A stretch of DNA of 13,873 bases. Origin: Bacteroidota bacterium. GTDB lineage: Bacteria; Bacteroidota; Bacteroidia; Chitinophagales; Saprospiraceae. The position numbers and the translations under genes are program-made. The number at the start of each line of letters is the position of its first letter. Position 1 is the stretch's first letter. Where the stretch lies: assembly GCA_008501835.1 (NCBI GenBank), contig QQUB01000615.1, forward strand, positions 1 to 13,873. The letters run 5' to 3'. Of this stretch, positions 13,852 to 13,873 are shown in pieces. Under the pieces are notes generated by a model, which worked only from the letters and a program-made list of their open reading frames with translations, was not told where the DNA came from and did no database searches.

Positions 13852-13873
13852 ATGGATTTATCTGGCAACAAAA
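13852..13873 (+). CDS. Possible start of an SDR gene (cut by right edge)
   Basis: The last 22 bases read ATG followed by codons for MDLSGNK. Short-chain dehydrogenases of the DltE-like type commonly begin with such a segment directly before the ILITGG cofactor strand, so this may be the first seven residues of one. Only seven codons are visible, so this is tentative. The palindrome and the heptamer repeat would lie in its promoter region. Confidence 0.35.

Overview
The window looks like a chromosomal segment from a member of the Bacteroidota, perhaps a saprospirian or related environmental lineage. The evidence is a type IX secretion (T9SS) C-terminal sorting domain, lipoprotein signals of the Bacteroidota kind, a short Crp/Fnr regulator of the type common there, weak Shine-Dalgarno sequences, A-rich leaders and a moderate, AT-leaning base composition. 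The lineage below phylum is inference. I see no rRNA, tRNA, CRISPR array, transposase or integrase.

Layout. (1) 1-3182 is a sugar/gluconate module: the 5' end of 6-phosphogluconate dehydrogenase (minus strand, running off the left edge), diverging from a secreted GH3 beta-glucosidase that is followed after 7 nt by gluconokinase. (2) 3183-3407 is a gene-free stretch with two different degenerate short-period repeats. (3) 3408-5366 holds a Methyltransf_32-type methyltransferase and, convergent with only 3 nt between stops, a lipoprotein alpha/beta hydrolase. (4) 5684-8352 is a tight three-gene unit: an SDR oxidoreductase whose catalytic Tyr is replaced by Val, an atypical SDR with a DUF2867-like C-terminus, and a lipocalin lipoprotein (Blc). 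(5) 8622-10994 encodes a surface protein with five tandem FAS1 (fasciclin) domains and a T9SS sorting domain, closed by a strong intrinsic terminator. (6) 11114-13693 is a compact unit of DUF1835 protein, NUDIX hydrolase, class I methyltransferase and Crp/Fnr-type regulator. (7) The right end carries an eight-unit heptamer tandem repeat, a 13-bp palindrome and the first codons of what may be another SDR.

How the parts fit. In region 1, gluconokinase makes 6-phosphogluconate, the substrate of the divergent dehydrogenase, while the beta-glucosidase releases glucose outside the cytoplasm. Region 4 resembles a gene set often found with photolyase/cryptochrome genes in light-stress or membrane-lipid loci, but no photolyase is visible here. 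The most striking observation is in the fasciclin protein: residues 8-737 contain no lysine and no arginine, so five consecutive domains are strongly acidic and carry no trypsin sites. No wholly new system is evident. The best leads are this basic-residue-free surface protein, the Tyr-less SDR with its partners, and structured or repetitive intergenic DNA.
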